Below are positions 35,551-44,590 of a stretch of DNA of 64,000 nt, in pieces; position 1 is the stretch's first letter, and each line of letters begins with the position of its first letter. The stretch covers positions 1,240,001 through 1,304,000 of the forward strand of contig JBBCGI010000001.1 in assembly GCA_037200975.1 (NCBI GenBank), in the 5' to 3' direction. A model generated the notes under the pieces. That model saw only the letters and a list, made by a program, of their open reading frames with translations, ran no database searches and had not been told where the DNA came from. The translations under genes and the position numbers were made by a program. Source of the DNA: Pseudomonadota bacterium. Its GTDB lineage: Bacteria; Pseudomonadota; Gammaproteobacteria; Steroidobacterales; Steroidobacteraceae.

Positions 35551-35970
35551 TCACTGCCAGATGACGGTATTCCAGCTGGCCGCGTCCCAGCTCAACAGCG
35601 CCGGCGTCACGGTGAGAGCGGTGGAACCGGTCACCGTGCCGGAGGTGGCGGAAACGGTGGTCGTGCCCCCGGTCACCGTCGTGACGGCACCCGCTGAATT
35701 GATGGTGGCGACCGCATTCGACGAACTCGCCCAGGTGGCGGTAGTCGTGAGATTGCGCGTGGTTCCATCGCTGTAGCTGCCCGTGGCGGTGAACTGCACC
35801 GTGGCGGCCAACAAGGTCGAGCCCGGGTTGGCGGGCGTGACCGCAATGGACGTCAGCGTCGCCGCGGGCGGCGCAGGGGGTGGGTTGTCGCTGTTCCCGC
35901 CACGACCGCAACCGGACAGCACGACGGCAAGCGCGAGAACGGCCGCTTTCTTATAGTTATTATTGAGCAT
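35551..35970 (-). CDS. Lipoprotein with a bacterial Ig-like (BIG_2) domain
   Basis: 139 residues: lipobox VVLSGC (Cys near residue 21), a Pro/Asn linker, then one BIG_2 domain (LTSIAVTPANPGSTLLAATVQFTATGSYSDGTTRNLTTTATWASSSNAVATINSAGAVTTVTGGTTTVSATSG). BIG_2 domains are surface-exposed adhesive or spacer modules. The protein ends soon after the domain (WNTVIWQ), which is short for this type, so it may be a remnant of a larger surface protein. The region just upstream is noticeably AT-rich. Confidence 0.75.
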   Translation of the reverse strand: MLNNNYKKAAVLALAVVLSGCGRGGNSDNPPPAPPAATLTSIAVTPANPGSTLLAATVQFTATGSYSDGTTRNLTTTATWASSSNAVATINSAGAVTTVTGGTTTVSATSGTVTGSTALTVTPALLSWDAASWNTVIWQ

Positions 35971-36200
35971 GACCGTAACGTACGACTAACAACGTCGTCA
36001 GCATAGCAGAGCAACCGGCGCCGCCAATAGCCGCCTTCAAGATATTTGTTAGTTAGATCGCCCGCCATGGATCGCCGGGCCTTATACCTGTCATGCGAAA
36101 CGGCGTTGACGGCGCCGGATAGCGGAGTTTTCAGTTCAACAGGTTCTGCAGCTGCGTGATTTTTCTGGGAAATCCCGGGTGGGCGTGTCAGTGCCGCAGG

Positions 36201-36425
36201 TCATGGCTGTACCTCGATGTGATCTCCCGGCCCAGCTCGGTGGGGGTCGGCGTTCGACTGCCGTTGATCGCCGGGCCCGCCCTTCGGGACTTCATCGTCC
36301 AGTATCGCCGCGCCCTGGCGCTCGAGGTCTTCGTATTGTCCGGAGTCCACCGCCCAGAACAGCGCCCAGATGGCGCCGCCGAACACGGCGAGCCCGAGCA
36401 GGACCAGTAGATAGGAAATGCTCAC
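36201..36425 (-). CDS. ccoS: CcoS, cbb3 oxidase assembly protein
   Basis: 74 residues starting at a GTG whose last two bases are part of the ccoI stop (GTGA overlap). The N-terminal helix (SISYLLVLLGLAVFGGAIWALFWAVDSGQYEDLERQGAAILDDE) is the CcoS/FixS signature, and the C-terminal ~25 residues are polar and not conserved. CcoS is needed for heme and copper insertion into cbb3 oxidase in the inner membrane. It closes the cco cluster. Confidence 0.9.
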   Translation of the reverse strand: MSISYLLVLLGLAVFGGAIWALFWAVDSGQYEDLERQGAAILDDEVPKGGPGDQRQSNADPHRAGPGDHIEVQP

Positions 36426-38635
36426 GCCGCCCGCTCCGCGCCCGCGAGCCGCCGCGCGTTGAGCACCACGCCGAGCGAGGACAGCGACATGCCGAGCGCC
36501 GCCAGCCACGGAGGGATCAGGCCGCAGGCAGCGAGCGGCACGGTCGCGAGGTTGTAGCCCAGCGCCCAGGCCAGGTTCTGACGGATCACGCGTAACGTGC
36601 GGCGCGCGGTGGCAACCGCCAGCGGCAGCGAGGCCAGCGATTCGTGCAGCAGCAACAGGTCCGCCGCGGCCTGCGCGATCGCCGAGCCCTGCCCCATCGC
36701 GCAGGAGACATCCGCAGCGGCGAGCACCGGCCCATCGTTGATGCCGTCGCCGATCATGAACACGCGGTGCCCGCCGGCGCGCAGCTCCTGCAGCAGCGCG
36801 GTCTTGTCGAGCGGCGAGAGCCGGGCGCGCGCCCGTTTGATGCCAAGCAGACGCGCCGCCTGCTGCACGGTTGCGTCGCTGTCACCGCTGGCGATCATCA
36901 CGTCGAGCCCCTGCATTCGCAGCGCCTGAACCGCGTCGCGCGCCTCGGGCCGCAACGGCGCGCCGACTTCGAATGCCGCCGCGATCCCGGCATCTGCGCC
37001 GAGGTACACGGCACTGTCGGCTTCGCGCCGGCGCACGAGTGGCAGTAGATTGCCCGCGCGGCCGATCGCCTCGACGAAGTCGCGCCGGCCGAGCCGCCAG
37101 CATCGGCCGGCGACACTCCCTTCGATGCCTTCACCGGCGAACTCCTGCACTCCCCCGGCGCGCACCGCAGCCACCGCATGCGGCGCAAATGCCGCCGCGA
37201 GCGGATGCGCGCTGTCGCGCTCGAGCGCCGCGGCGATGGCCAGCACGTCTTCGCGCCCCTGCCCGCCCAGTAGTTTGACCTCGTTGATCGCCGCGGCGCC
37301 ACTGGTCAGCGTGCCGGTCTTGTCGAGCACCACGGTATCGACGTGCGCCAGCCGCTCGAGCGCATCCACGCGCGTGACCAGCAAACCGAGACGTGACAAC
37401 CGCAGCGTCGCCGCCGCCAGCGCGGCCGGCGTCGCGAGCGACAGCGCGCAAGGGCACGTGACGACCAGCACCGCGAGTACCGCCGGGAACACCATGCGCG
37501 GGTCGAGCCAGAACCAGGCGAGCGCCGTCAGCACCGCCAGCACGAGAATCGACGCCACGAACCACGACGCGGCGCGATCCGCCAGGCGCGCGATGGCCGG
37601 GCGTTCGGCCTGCGCGCGCTCGAGCAGCGCGACGATCGACGCCAGCGTCGATTGCGCCACGCCCGCCGTCGCGACCAGCACCAGCGCCGCGCCGAGGTTC
37701 ACGCTGCCGCCGCGGATAAGCTCGCCCGCACGGCGGCGCGCCGCGGCCGCTTCTCCCGTGATCAGAGACTCATCGAGCAAGGCGCCTTGCGCGGAGGCGT
37801 CCGCGGCGAGATTCGAATCGACCGCGACGACCGCGCCCTTCGGTACGCTGAAACGATCGCCCGGTACCAGTTCGTCGGCCTTGACCTTGCGCCGGCTGCC
37901 GTCCGCGTCGATGCGCGTGACCTCGGCGGGCAGGCTGCGCGCCAGCGCTTCCGCCGACGACAGGCTGCGATGGCGGATGCTCATCTCGACGAACCGGCCC
38001 GCCGACAGGAAGAACACGAACATGCCCACCGAATCGAAATACACCTCGCCACTGGCGCGCAGGGTGTTGAACACACTCGGCAGCCAGGCGAGCAACAGCG
38101 CGAAGGCCACCGGCACGTCCATGCCGAGCCGGCGATTGCGCAGGTCGCGCCACGCGCCGGAAAGGAACGGCGCACCGCTGTAGAACAACACCGGCGTCAC
38201 GATCACCATGCCGGCGACGCGCATGAGCTGCGCCATCGACGCGTCGATGTCGGTCGCGCCATACAACGCGGTCAGGTACATCATCGCCTGCATCATGCCG
38301 AGCGAGGCGAGACCGAAGCGCTTGAGCGCCGCGCGATGTTCGTTGCGGTAGTCGGCGCTGGCGGCGGAGCCGGCGAGCGGCGTCGGTCTGAAACCGGCGC
38401 CCTCCACCGCCGCCAGGATCTGCGCAAGGCTCGTGCCCAGACGCGCCTGCCAATCCACCGAGACGCGCGCGGTCGCCGCGTTGACGCGCACCGCATCGAT
38501 GCCCGGCAGCGCATTCACGGCCTTTTCGATACTGCTAACGCAGCCGGCGCAGTGGATTCCCTCGGCGATGAACACCACGTGTTCGTGGGCGCCCGCATCG
38601 CGCGACCAGCGCGCGTGCAGCGCGTCCGCGCTCAC
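36422..38635 (-). CDS. ccoI: CcoI/FixI copper-translocating P-type ATPase
   Basis: 737 residues from a GTG that overlaps the ccoH stop by 4 bp (GTGA). A heavy-metal-associated domain carries C29-A-G-C32; the transmembrane metal site is CPC (VTCPCALSLATPAAL); the phosphorylated Asp is in LDKTGTLTSG and the hinge motif is GDGINDGPVLAAADVSCAMG. This group exports copper for assembly of the cbb3 CuB centre rather than for detoxification. Position between ccoH and ccoS confirms that role. Confidence 0.95.
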   Translation of the reverse strand: MSADALHARWSRDAGAHEHVVFIAEGIHCAGCVSSIEKAVNALPGIDAVRVNAATARVSVDWQARLGTSLAQILAAVEGAGFRPTPLAGSAASADYRNEHRAALKRFGLASLGMMQAMMYLTALYGATDIDASMAQLMRVAGMVIVTPVLFYSGAPFLSGAWRDLRNRRLGMDVPVAFALLLAWLPSVFNTLRASGEVYFDSVGMFVFFLSAGRFVEMSIRHRSLSSAEALARSLPAEVTRIDADGSRRKVKADELVPGDRFSVPKGAVVAVDSNLAADASAQGALLDESLITGEAAAARRRAGELIRGGSVNLGAALVLVATAGVAQSTLASIVALLERAQAERPAIARLADRAASWFVASILVLAVLTALAWFWLDPRMVFPAVLAVLVVTCPCALSLATPAALAAATLRLSRLGLLVTRVDALERLAHVDTVVLDKTGTLTSGAAAINEVKLLGGQGREDVLAIAAALERDSAHPLAAAFAPHAVAAVRAGGVQEFAGEGIEGSVAGRCWRLGRRDFVEAIGRAGNLLPLVRRREADSAVYLGADAGIAAAFEVGAPLRPEARDAVQALRMQGLDVMIASGDSDATVQQAARLLGIKRARARLSPLDKTALLQELRAGGHRVFMIGDGINDGPVLAAADVSCAMGQGSAIAQAAADLLLLHESLASLPLAVATARRTLRVIRQNLAWALGYNLATVPLAACGLIPPWLAALGMSLSSLGVVLNARRLAGAERAA

Positions 38636-39144
38636 GATTTGCCGTCCGGATCGCGCGCGCGCAGCGCCAGCGACTCGAGGTTGCCGGTGGCGACGGCGCG
38701 CACGCTCCACGCGCCGGAATCGTCGTCGAGCGCCACGCGCCAGTTGCCGGTAGCTATTGGCGGACAGGCCGCGTGATATTCGTCAGGTGCCACGCGCATG
38801 AGGCGCAGGTGGCGATCCAGGCCCGCGTCGGCGCCGTTGGTCAACAGCAGGTTGAGCGCCGCCGGCTCGAGCGGCACATTGCGCACGGTCGCGCGGCATC
38901 GTCCATCGCGCGTATCGAGATCGATCTCGATGCCGAGCGCCGCCGCGTGGCGTGCCCGCGCGAAATCCTGGTCGAGCCGCGCGCCCTCCCAGTGATAACT
39001 TTCCGGCAGCGGGCGGTCGCCGCTGCGCAGCGCGATGAACAGCGTCGCGAAACCCGCGACCACCGCCGAACCGGGCAGCAGCCACATGAGCCAGTAGACA
39101 GGGTTGGTCAGACGTCGATCGGCCTGCGCGGTTTTCATGTTCAT
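38632..39144 (-). CDS. ccoH: CcoH/FixH-family cbb3 assembly protein
   Basis: 170 residues: one N-terminal helix (PVYWLMWLLPGSAVVAGFATLFIALRSG) and a periplasmic FixH domain (YHWEGARLDQDFARARHAAALGIEIDLD... NLLLTNGADAGLDRHLRL). FixH/CcoH helps mature or stabilise cbb3 oxidase. It starts with an ATGA overlap to ccoG and ends with a GTGA overlap to ccoI, indicating translational coupling. Confidence 0.9.
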   Translation of the reverse strand: MNMKTAQADRRLTNPVYWLMWLLPGSAVVAGFATLFIALRSGDRPLPESYHWEGARLDQDFARARHAAALGIEIDLDTRDGRCRATVRNVPLEPAALNLLLTNGADAGLDRHLRLMRVAPDEYHAACPPIATGNWRVALDDDSGAWSVRAVATGNLESLALRARDPDGKS

Positions 39145-40520
39145 CTCGTCGGCGCGAGGAAACGCGCACGCGTGGTCGTGTGAATCTTCGCATCGTCGAG
39201 CGAAGTCAATTCGAAGTCGATCGTTTCCGCGCCGAGCGGCTCGTAAGTGGCGCGTCGCACGCGCACCGCGATCGAATACACCTCACCACTCGGTACCGAA
39301 TATTCGCGCCCGGCCGGAAGCAATGTGAGCGGCGACCCGCCGCGCGCGGTCAATGCGAAGCGCTGGGCGCGCTCGGTCTTGTTGAGGATGCGGATGGTGT
39401 ACACGTTGTCGACGTTGCCGTCGTCGCGCAGCTGATACAGCGACTTGCGGTCGCGGATCACGTCGAGTGCGACCGGGTTGCGCAGCGCCAGGGCGGTGCC
39501 GAAGCCGGCGGCGAGGACTGCGAGCAACACGCCATATATAAGAGTGCGCGGACGCAGCAGCCGCGTCGGCGCGTGATCGAGCGCGTGCTGGGTCGTGTAA
39601 CGGATGAGGCCGCGCGGCGAGCCCATCTTGTCCATGACGTCATCGCAGACGTCGATGCAGGCGGCGCAGGCGATGCACTCGATCTGCAGGCCCTTGCGGA
39701 TGTCGATGCCGGTCGGGCACACCTGCACGCACAGCGTGCAGTCGATGCAATCGCCCTTGCCTTGCGCACGCGCGTCGGTGCCACGCTTGCGGGCACCGCG
39801 CGGCTCGCCGCGCTCCGTGTCGTAGGTGATGACCAGCGTGTCGCGGTCGAACATCGCGCCCTGGAAACGCGCGTACGGACACATGTACTTGCAGACCTGC
39901 TCGCGCAGGTACCCGGCATTGCCGTAGGTCGCGAAGCCGTAGAACAGCACCCAGAAGGTTTCCCACCGGCCGACGTCGAACGCCAGCACTTCCGCGCCCA
40001 GCGTGCGAATCGGCGTGAAGAAGCCGACGAATGTAAAGCCGGTCCACAGCGCGAATGCGATCCAGAGAAACTGCTTGAGCGATTTGCGCGCGAGCTTGCG
40101 CATGCTCCACGGCGCGCGATCGAGCTTGAGACGCGCACCGCGATCGCCCTCCGCGAACTGCTCGAGCCACAGGAAGGTCTCCGTCCACACCGTCTGCGGA
40201 CAGGCATAGCCGCACCACAGCCGGCCCCACACGGCGGTTACGAAGAACAGCAGCAACGCCGCGATCACCAGCAGCCAGGTGAGAAAGATGAAATCCTGCG
40301 GCCAGAACACCAGGCCGAGGATGAAGAACTTGCGCGCCGGGAGGTCGAACAACACCGCCTGCCGCTCGCCCCAGGAGATCCACGGCAATAGATAGAACAA
40401 CCCGAGCAGCACCCACACCGACAATACGCGCAGGCGCGCGAAGCGCCCGTTTACTTCGCGCGGATACACCTTCTGGTGCGCGTAGTAGGACTCGCTGATC
40501 ACCTTGAGCTGCGCGTTCAT
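39141..40520 (-). CDS. ccoG: CcoG/RdxA-type polyferredoxin, cbb3 assembly copper reductase
   Basis: 459 residues with about five membrane helices, two 4Fe-4S clusters from the paired Cys motifs CIDCTLCVQVCPTG and CIACAACIDVC, an earlier membrane Cys motif (CGYACPQTVW, CKYMCPYARFQG) and a C-terminal Ig-like FixG_C domain. CcoG reduces Cu(II) for the cbb3 copper centre. The start overlaps the preceding gene as ATGA, and the end overlaps ccoH likewise. Confidence 0.95.
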   Translation of the reverse strand: MNAQLKVISESYYAHQKVYPREVNGRFARLRVLSVWVLLGLFYLLPWISWGERQAVLFDLPARKFFILGLVFWPQDFIFLTWLLVIAALLLFFVTAVWGRLWCGYACPQTVWTETFLWLEQFAEGDRGARLKLDRAPWSMRKLARKSLKQFLWIAFALWTGFTFVGFFTPIRTLGAEVLAFDVGRWETFWVLFYGFATYGNAGYLREQVCKYMCPYARFQGAMFDRDTLVITYDTERGEPRGARKRGTDARAQGKGDCIDCTLCVQVCPTGIDIRKGLQIECIACAACIDVCDDVMDKMGSPRGLIRYTTQHALDHAPTRLLRPRTLIYGVLLAVLAAGFGTALALRNPVALDVIRDRKSLYQLRDDGNVDNVYTIRILNKTERAQRFALTARGGSPLTLLPAGREYSVPSGEVYSIAVRVRRATYEPLGAETIDFELTSLDDAKIHTTTRARFLAPTR

Positions 40521-40795
40521 CGGCGGCCCACGCGCCGGCCATGCGCGAGATACCAGGCAAGTCCGGCGGCCGTCATGCCCACGCACCAGAAAAAGAAGAA
40601 GCCGATGGCGTAGACGTGCATACGCGTGCTCCACCACACAGGTGGCGCTCCCTCGGCGAACGCGCCCGGATCGACGAACGCAAAACACACCATGGTCCCG
40701 GCGGCCGCTGACAGGAAGGAGCTCCAGGCAACGACTCCGCCGACACGCCACGCGATACGGCGCGCACGGGCGCGGTTAACGCGCGGCGGACTCAC
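40517..40795 (-). CDS. Small membrane protein between ccoP and ccoG, unrecognised
   Basis: 92 residues: basic N-terminus, two hydrophobic segments (about 18-40 and 58-82) with Trp-rich boundary and a basic C-terminus (HGRRVGRR). It overlaps ccoP by 20 bp and ccoG by 4 bp. Such an insert is not part of the standard ccoNOQP-GHIS order that I know, yet the tight overlaps suggest a real cotranslated gene. A role in oxidase assembly or stability is inference from position only. Confidence 0.7.
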   Translation of the reverse strand: MSPPRVNRARARRIAWRVGGVVAWSSFLSAAAGTMVCFAFVDPGAFAEGAPPVWWSTRMHVYAIGFFFFWCVGMTAAGLAWYLAHGRRVGRR

Positions 40796-41708
40796 TATTC
40801 ACCTGTGCCGCCTGGGCGGGCGGCGCGCTCAATGACAACACGTACGCCGCGAGCAGTTTCACGCGCGTTTCGCCAAGCCTGGCGGCGTGCGGCGGCATGG
40901 CGCCGCTGCGTCCTTTCGCAATGGAATCGCGCACGGTGGCGAGCGCGCCGCCGTGCAGCCAGATTCCGTCGGTCAGATTGGGCGTGCCCATCGCGACATT
41001 GCCCTTGCCATCCGCGCCGTGGCAGGCGGCGCACATCTGCGCGAAGATCGTCTTGCCGGCGGCGAGATCGCCGGCTTCGAGCTTGCGTCCCTGCAGGCTG
41101 AACACGTAGTCGAGCACGTTCTCGACGCCACTCGATCCGAGCGCGTCGCCCCACGCGGGCATGACACCATTGCGTCCAGCGGAGATGGTCGCGACGACCG
41201 TGTCGGGATCGCCGCCCCACAACCAGTCATGATCGGTGAGATTCGGGAAACCAGGAGTGCCGCCGCCATCCGACCCATGACAGGCGGCGCAGTTGTGGAG
41301 GAACAGATTGCGGCCGATGCCGAGCGCGGCCGGGTCGTTCATGAGCTGCGGCAGGTCGGCTTTCGCAAACCGCGACAGCGTCTTCTCGATGCGCAGCGCA
41401 TTCGCGGCCGCATCCGCTGCGTGTTCACCATGCGAGGTCCAGGCGAGCGTGCCCTGCCAGCTGCCGAGCCCGGGATACAACGCGAGGTAACAACCGCCGA
41501 AGGCGACGGTGACGATGAACAGCCACAGCCACCACCGCGGCAGCGGATTGTTCAGTTCCTGCAGGTCGCCATCCCAGGTGTGGCCGGTGGTGAGGGAGCC
41601 CGGCACGCTCTCGCCATGCGAACGGCGCGTCCACCACAAAAGCCACAGGGCGCCGGCGATGTTCGCCACCGTCAGCGCGATGATGAACAGGCTGTGCGCG
41701 CGCGTCAT
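40776..41708 (-). CDS. ccoP: Cbb3-type cytochrome oxidase subunit III (CcoP), diheme
   Basis: 310 residues: two membrane helices at the N-terminus (LFIIALTVANIAGALWLLWW; LWLFIVTVAFGGCYLALYPG), then two cytochrome c domains with CAACH motifs (HNCAACHGSDGGG and QMCAACHGADGKG) and Met ligands expected in GVMPAWG and GAMPPHA. It passes electrons from soluble cytochromes to CcoO/CcoN. It overlaps ccoQ by 4 bp. Confidence 0.97.
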   Translation of the reverse strand: MTRAHSLFIIALTVANIAGALWLLWWTRRSHGESVPGSLTTGHTWDGDLQELNNPLPRWWLWLFIVTVAFGGCYLALYPGLGSWQGTLAWTSHGEHAADAAANALRIEKTLSRFAKADLPQLMNDPAALGIGRNLFLHNCAACHGSDGGGTPGFPNLTDHDWLWGGDPDTVVATISAGRNGVMPAWGDALGSSGVENVLDYVFSLQGRKLEAGDLAAGKTIFAQMCAACHGADGKGNVAMGTPNLTDGIWLHGGALATVRDSIAKGRSGAMPPHAARLGETRVKLLAAYVLSLSAPPAQAAQVNSESAAR

Positions 41709-41857
41709 GATCCGCTCTGCTCCTCGTCTTCGAGCGGCAGGCGCGCCGCAGCGTCGAAGGCCTGGCGCCGCGACTTGCCGAATGCCCAGACGACCAGCCA
41801 GACGAACAGCCCGAGCAGCACCGCGGTCACGAGGCCGCGAAACATTCCGATATCCAT
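41705..41857 (-). CDS. ccoQ: CcoQ, cbb3 oxidase small subunit
   Basis: 50 residues with one helix (RGLVTAVLLGLFVWLVVWAFG) and an acidic tail (LEDEEQSGS). The position between ccoO and ccoP identifies it. The start chosen is the ATG of MDIGMFRGL; the longer frame upstream overlaps ccoO and is not needed. CcoQ stabilises the complex in the inner membrane. Confidence 0.9.
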   Translation of the reverse strand: MDIGMFRGLVTAVLLGLFVWLVVWAFGKSRRQAFDAAARLPLEDEEQSGS

Positions 41858-41873
41858 CGTCACTCCCGGGTTC

Positions 41874-42494
41874 TCACCAGTTCGCCGCGGCGGTGCCGAG
41901 GCCTTGTAGATAGGCAATCAGCGCGTCCATTTCGGTCTTGTCGCGCACGGCATCGGCCGCCGCCGCGATCTGCACATCCGTGTACGGGACGCCGACCCTG
42001 CGCAGCGCGCGCATTTTTCCGGCTGTGCCATCCGCATCCACCCGGGCCTCGGCGAGCCACGCATACGCCGGCATGTTCGATTCGGGCACGACGTCGCGCG
42101 GATTCGTCAGGTGCGCGCGATGCCATTCATCGCTGTAGCGCGCGCCGACGCGCGCGAGGTCCGGACCGGTGCGCTTCGAGCCGAACTGGAACGGATGGTC
42201 GTAGACGCTCTCGCCGGCCAGCGAGTAGTGTCCGTATCGCTCGGTCTCGGCGCGCAGCGGGCGGATCATCTGCGAATGGCAGTTGTAACAGCCCTCGCGG
42301 ATGTAAATGTCGCGCCCCTCGAGTGCGAGCGCCGCATAAGGCTCGATGCCCGGCGCGGGCGTGGACGTTTCACTCGACAGGAACAGCGGCACGATCTCCA
42401 CCAAGCCGCCGATGCTGATGACGAGCGCGATCCACACGCCGAGCCAGGAGACCTTCTTCTCGACCGTCTCGTGGCTGAATTGCACGGGTTTCAT
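41874..42494 (-). CDS. ccoO: Cbb3-type cytochrome oxidase subunit II (CcoO), monoheme
   Basis: 206 residues: one N-terminal helix ([23 protein letters not shown]) and a periplasmic cytochrome c domain with heme site [11 protein letters not shown] and Met ligand in [10 protein letters not shown]. It overlaps the ccoN stop by 4 bp and transfers electrons from CcoP to CcoN. Confidence 0.97.
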   Translation of the reverse strand: MKPVQFSHETVEKKVSWLGVWIALVISIGGLVEIVPLFLSSETSTPAPGIEPYAALALEGRDIYIREGCYNCHSQMIRPLRAETERYGHYSLAGESVYDHPFQFGSKRTGPDLARVGARYSDEWHRAHLTNPRDVVPESNMPAYAWLAEARVDADGTAGKMRALRRVGVPYTDVQIAAAADAVRDKTEMDALIAYLQGLGTAAANW

Positions 42495-43933
42495 ACGGGC
42501 TCCGGAATCGCCACGGCGGGCACGCGGGACTGGCTGCCGGCTGTCTTCCAGGCGTTGTAGGCCATCAGGAACATGCCCGACAGCACCATGACACCGCCTA
42601 ACAAACGCACCGCGTAGTAAGGATAGGTGGCGTTCAGGGCTTCGACGAACGAGTAGGTCAGCGAGCCATCATCGTTCGTGGCGCGCCACATGAGGCCCTG
42701 CATGACGCCCGCGATCCACATCGCCGCGACGTACAGCACCACGCCGATGGTCGTGCTCCAGAAGTGCCAGTCGATGAGCCGCGTGCTCCACATCTCCTTC
42801 TTGCCGACGAGTTTCGGCCACATGGAGTAGATGCAGGCGATGGTGATCATCGCCACCCAGCCGAGCGCGCCGGAGTGCACGTGACCGATGGTCCAGTCGG
42901 TGTAGTGAGACAGCGCGTTGACCGTCTTGATCGACATCATCGGACCCTCGAACGTCGACATGCCGTAGAACGACAGCGCGACGACCATGAACTTGAGGAT
43001 CGGATCCGTGCGCAGCTTGTGCCAGGCGCCCGACAGCGTCATGAGGCCGTTGATCATGCCGCCCCAGGACGGCGCGAGCAGGATCAGCGAGAACACCATG
43101 CCCAGCGACTGCGCCCAGTCGGGCAGCGTGGTGTAGTGCAGGTGATGCGGGCCGGCCCACATGTAGATGGAGATGAGCGCCCAGAAATGCACGATCGACA
43201 GGCGGTACGAGTAGACAGGCCGGCCGGCCTGCTTGGGCACGAAGTAATACATCATGCCGAGGAAACCCGCCGTCAGGAAAAAGCCCACCGCATTGTGCCC
43301 GTACCACCACTGCACCATCGCGTCGACGGTGCCGGCGTAGATGGAATACGACTTCGTCATCGACACCGGGATCTCGGCGCTGTTGACGATGTGCAGCACC
43401 GCGACTGTGATGATGAACGCGGCGAAAAACCAGTTCGCGACGTAGATGTGCGAAACGCGGCGCTTGACCAGCGTGCCCAGGAACACGACGGCGTACGTGA
43501 CCCACACCACTGCGATGAGGATGTCGATGGGCCATTCGAGCTCCGCGTACTCCTTGCCGCTCGTCATGCCGGCCGGCAGCGTGATCGCGGCGAGCACGAT
43601 GACCGCCTGCCATCCCCAGAACGTGAATGCGGCAAGTTTGTCGCCGCCGAACAGCCCCACGTGACAGGTGCGTTGCACGATGTAATAGGAAGTGGCGAAC
43701 AGCGCACAGCCGCCGAACGCGAATATCACCGCGTTGGTGTGCAGCGGCCGCAGGCGGCCGTAGGAAAGCCACGGGCCGAGATTGAGATCGGGCCAGATGA
43801 GCTGCGCGGCGATCACCGCGCCGACCGCCATGCCGACGATCCCCCACACGATGGTCATCACGGCGAATTGCCGGATGGCCTTGTCGTTGTAGGTAGGCGC
43901 GCCGGGAGCAGCCGCGGCGACGGGAGAATTCAT
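42491..43933 (-). CDS. ccoN: Cbb3-type cytochrome oxidase catalytic subunit I (CcoN)
   Basis: 480 residues, about 12 helices, with the heme-copper oxidase His ligands in [38 protein letters not shown] and HVHSGALGW. It reduces oxygen to water at high affinity and pumps protons. It is the first gene of the cco cluster. Two tandem FixJ-like sites lie 60-109 bp upstream of its ATG, the likely control point for microaerobic induction. Confidence 0.97.
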   Translation of the reverse strand: MNSPVAAAAPGAPTYNDKAIRQFAVMTIVWGIVGMAVGAVIAAQLIWPDLNLGPWLSYGRLRPLHTNAVIFAFGGCALFATSYYIVQRTCHVGLFGGDKLAAFTFWGWQAVIVLAAITLPAGMTSGKEYAELEWPIDILIAVVWVTYAVVFLGTLVKRRVSHIYVANWFFAAFIITVAVLHIVNSAEIPVSMTKSYSIYAGTVDAMVQWWYGHNAVGFFLTAGFLGMMYYFVPKQAGRPVYSYRLSIVHFWALISIYMWAGPHHLHYTTLPDWAQSLGMVFSLILLAPSWGGMINGLMTLSGAWHKLRTDPILKFMVVALSFYGMSTFEGPMMSIKTVNALSHYTDWTIGHVHSGALGWVAMITIACIYSMWPKLVGKKEMWSTRLIDWHFWSTTIGVVLYVAAMWIAGVMQGLMWRATNDDGSLTYSFVEALNATYPYYAVRLLGGVMVLSGMFLMAYNAWKTAGSQSRVPAVAIPEPV

Positions 43934-43992
43934 GGCGGACCACGCGTGTTGTCAGGACTGTGGAATTTTCAGCGCGTTGCGCACGCGAAAAA

Positions 43993-44010
43993 ATACGCGC
44001 GACTACGCAC
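43993..44010 (-). promoter_or_regulatory. Candidate FixJ-type operator, ccoN proximal
   Basis: Read toward ccoN it is GTGCGTAG-TC-GCGCGTAT, a degenerate copy of the motif at 44025. Its centre is 32 bp, about three helical turns, from that site, and its end is 59 bp before the ccoN ATG. Confidence 0.4.
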
Positions 44011-44024
44011 GCGCCGCGGCGCGG

Positions 44025-44042
44025 ATACGTAGCACTACGGAT
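44025..44042 (-). promoter_or_regulatory. Candidate FixJ-type operator, ccoN distal (best palindrome)
   Basis: Read toward ccoN it is ATCCGTAG-TG-CTACGTAT, an imperfect palindrome with seven of eight pairs symmetric. The right half differs by one base from CTACKTAC, the reverse of the FixJ consensus GTAMGTAG that I recall from Sinorhizobium. It overlaps the 3' end of the next upstream gene by 8 bp. Confidence 0.55.
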
Positions 44043-44484
44043 GCGAGCTGCGGTGAGTCTTCGAAGCGTGTTTCGTCAATGCAAGCATGCCGAGTGCCGC
44101 GAAGGCGGCGAGCGCGATCTCCAGCAGCAATGTCAGGCCGACCGGCAACGCCTGCGCACAGAGCATGATCCCCACCGGCATGGCGATGAAACAGCCGGCA
44201 TGTGCGGCGAGGCACTCATCGACGCTGCCGCCGCGATGCCGCGCGGAAAACGCGAGCAGCTGTACGAGCAGTGCGCCCAGCAAGGCGCCGGCGACGGCGT
44301 TCGGCAGCAGTTGCAGCGTGAAGCTGATCACGGCGGCAAAGGAATATCCGGCAGTGCGGCAGGCACCAAGCCAGATCGTGAAACCCTGGCGAAGGTGCTC
44401 GTCGATGAGGCCCCCGAGCACCGCGCCGGCCGGAGAAATCGCGGCGAGTGCTGCCAGGCGTGCGCCGCGCGAACTGTTGCTCAT
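44035..44484 (-). CDS. Polytopic membrane protein of unknown function
   Basis: 149 residues with about four hydrophobic segments (LAALAAISPAGAVLGGLI; AAVISFTLQLLPNAVAGALLGALLVQLLAF; AHAGCFIAMPVGIMLCA; LTLLLEIALAAFAALGMLALT) and a basic C-terminus. I do not recognise the family. It lies between two candidate FixJ-type sites, starting 34 bp from the one at 44519-44536, and is divergent from the sensor kinase. The ATG is preceded by no strong ribosome site. Its location suggests membership of the same low-oxygen regulon. Confidence 0.7.
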   Translation of the reverse strand: MSNSSRGARLAALAAISPAGAVLGGLIDEHLRQGFTIWLGACRTAGYSFAAVISFTLQLLPNAVAGALLGALLVQLLAFSARHRGGSVDECLAAHAGCFIAMPVGIMLCAQALPVGLTLLLEIALAAFAALGMLALTKHASKTHRSSHP

Positions 44485-44518
44485 GCATGAATTTTCGTCC
44501 GGCACGTGCGGGCGGCAA

Positions 44519-44536
44519 ATCCGTAGCGTTGCGTAC
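44519..44536 (+). promoter_or_regulatory. Candidate FixJ-type operator between kinase and membrane-protein genes
   Basis: ATCCGTAG-CG-TTGCGTAC shares its left half exactly with the site at 44025. It lies 54 bp before the preferred start of the kinase and 34 bp before the divergent membrane-protein start, so it could serve either gene. Confidence 0.45.
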
Positions 44537-44590
44537 GCGTAGGGAATGCCCCGTATGCCCGCGCCGCCGCCGCCGCGCGAGGATGCGGCG

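Noticed and set aside
43934-44034. FNR/Anr box (TTGAT-N4-ATCAA) upstream of ccoN
   Set aside because: I looked for it because cco operons often have one, but no acceptable match is present in the gap.
44546-44590. Upstream ATG as the kinase start
   Set aside because: It lacks a spaced ribosome site and would sit 10 bp from the candidate operator; the ATG at 44591 has GAGGA at 7 nt.
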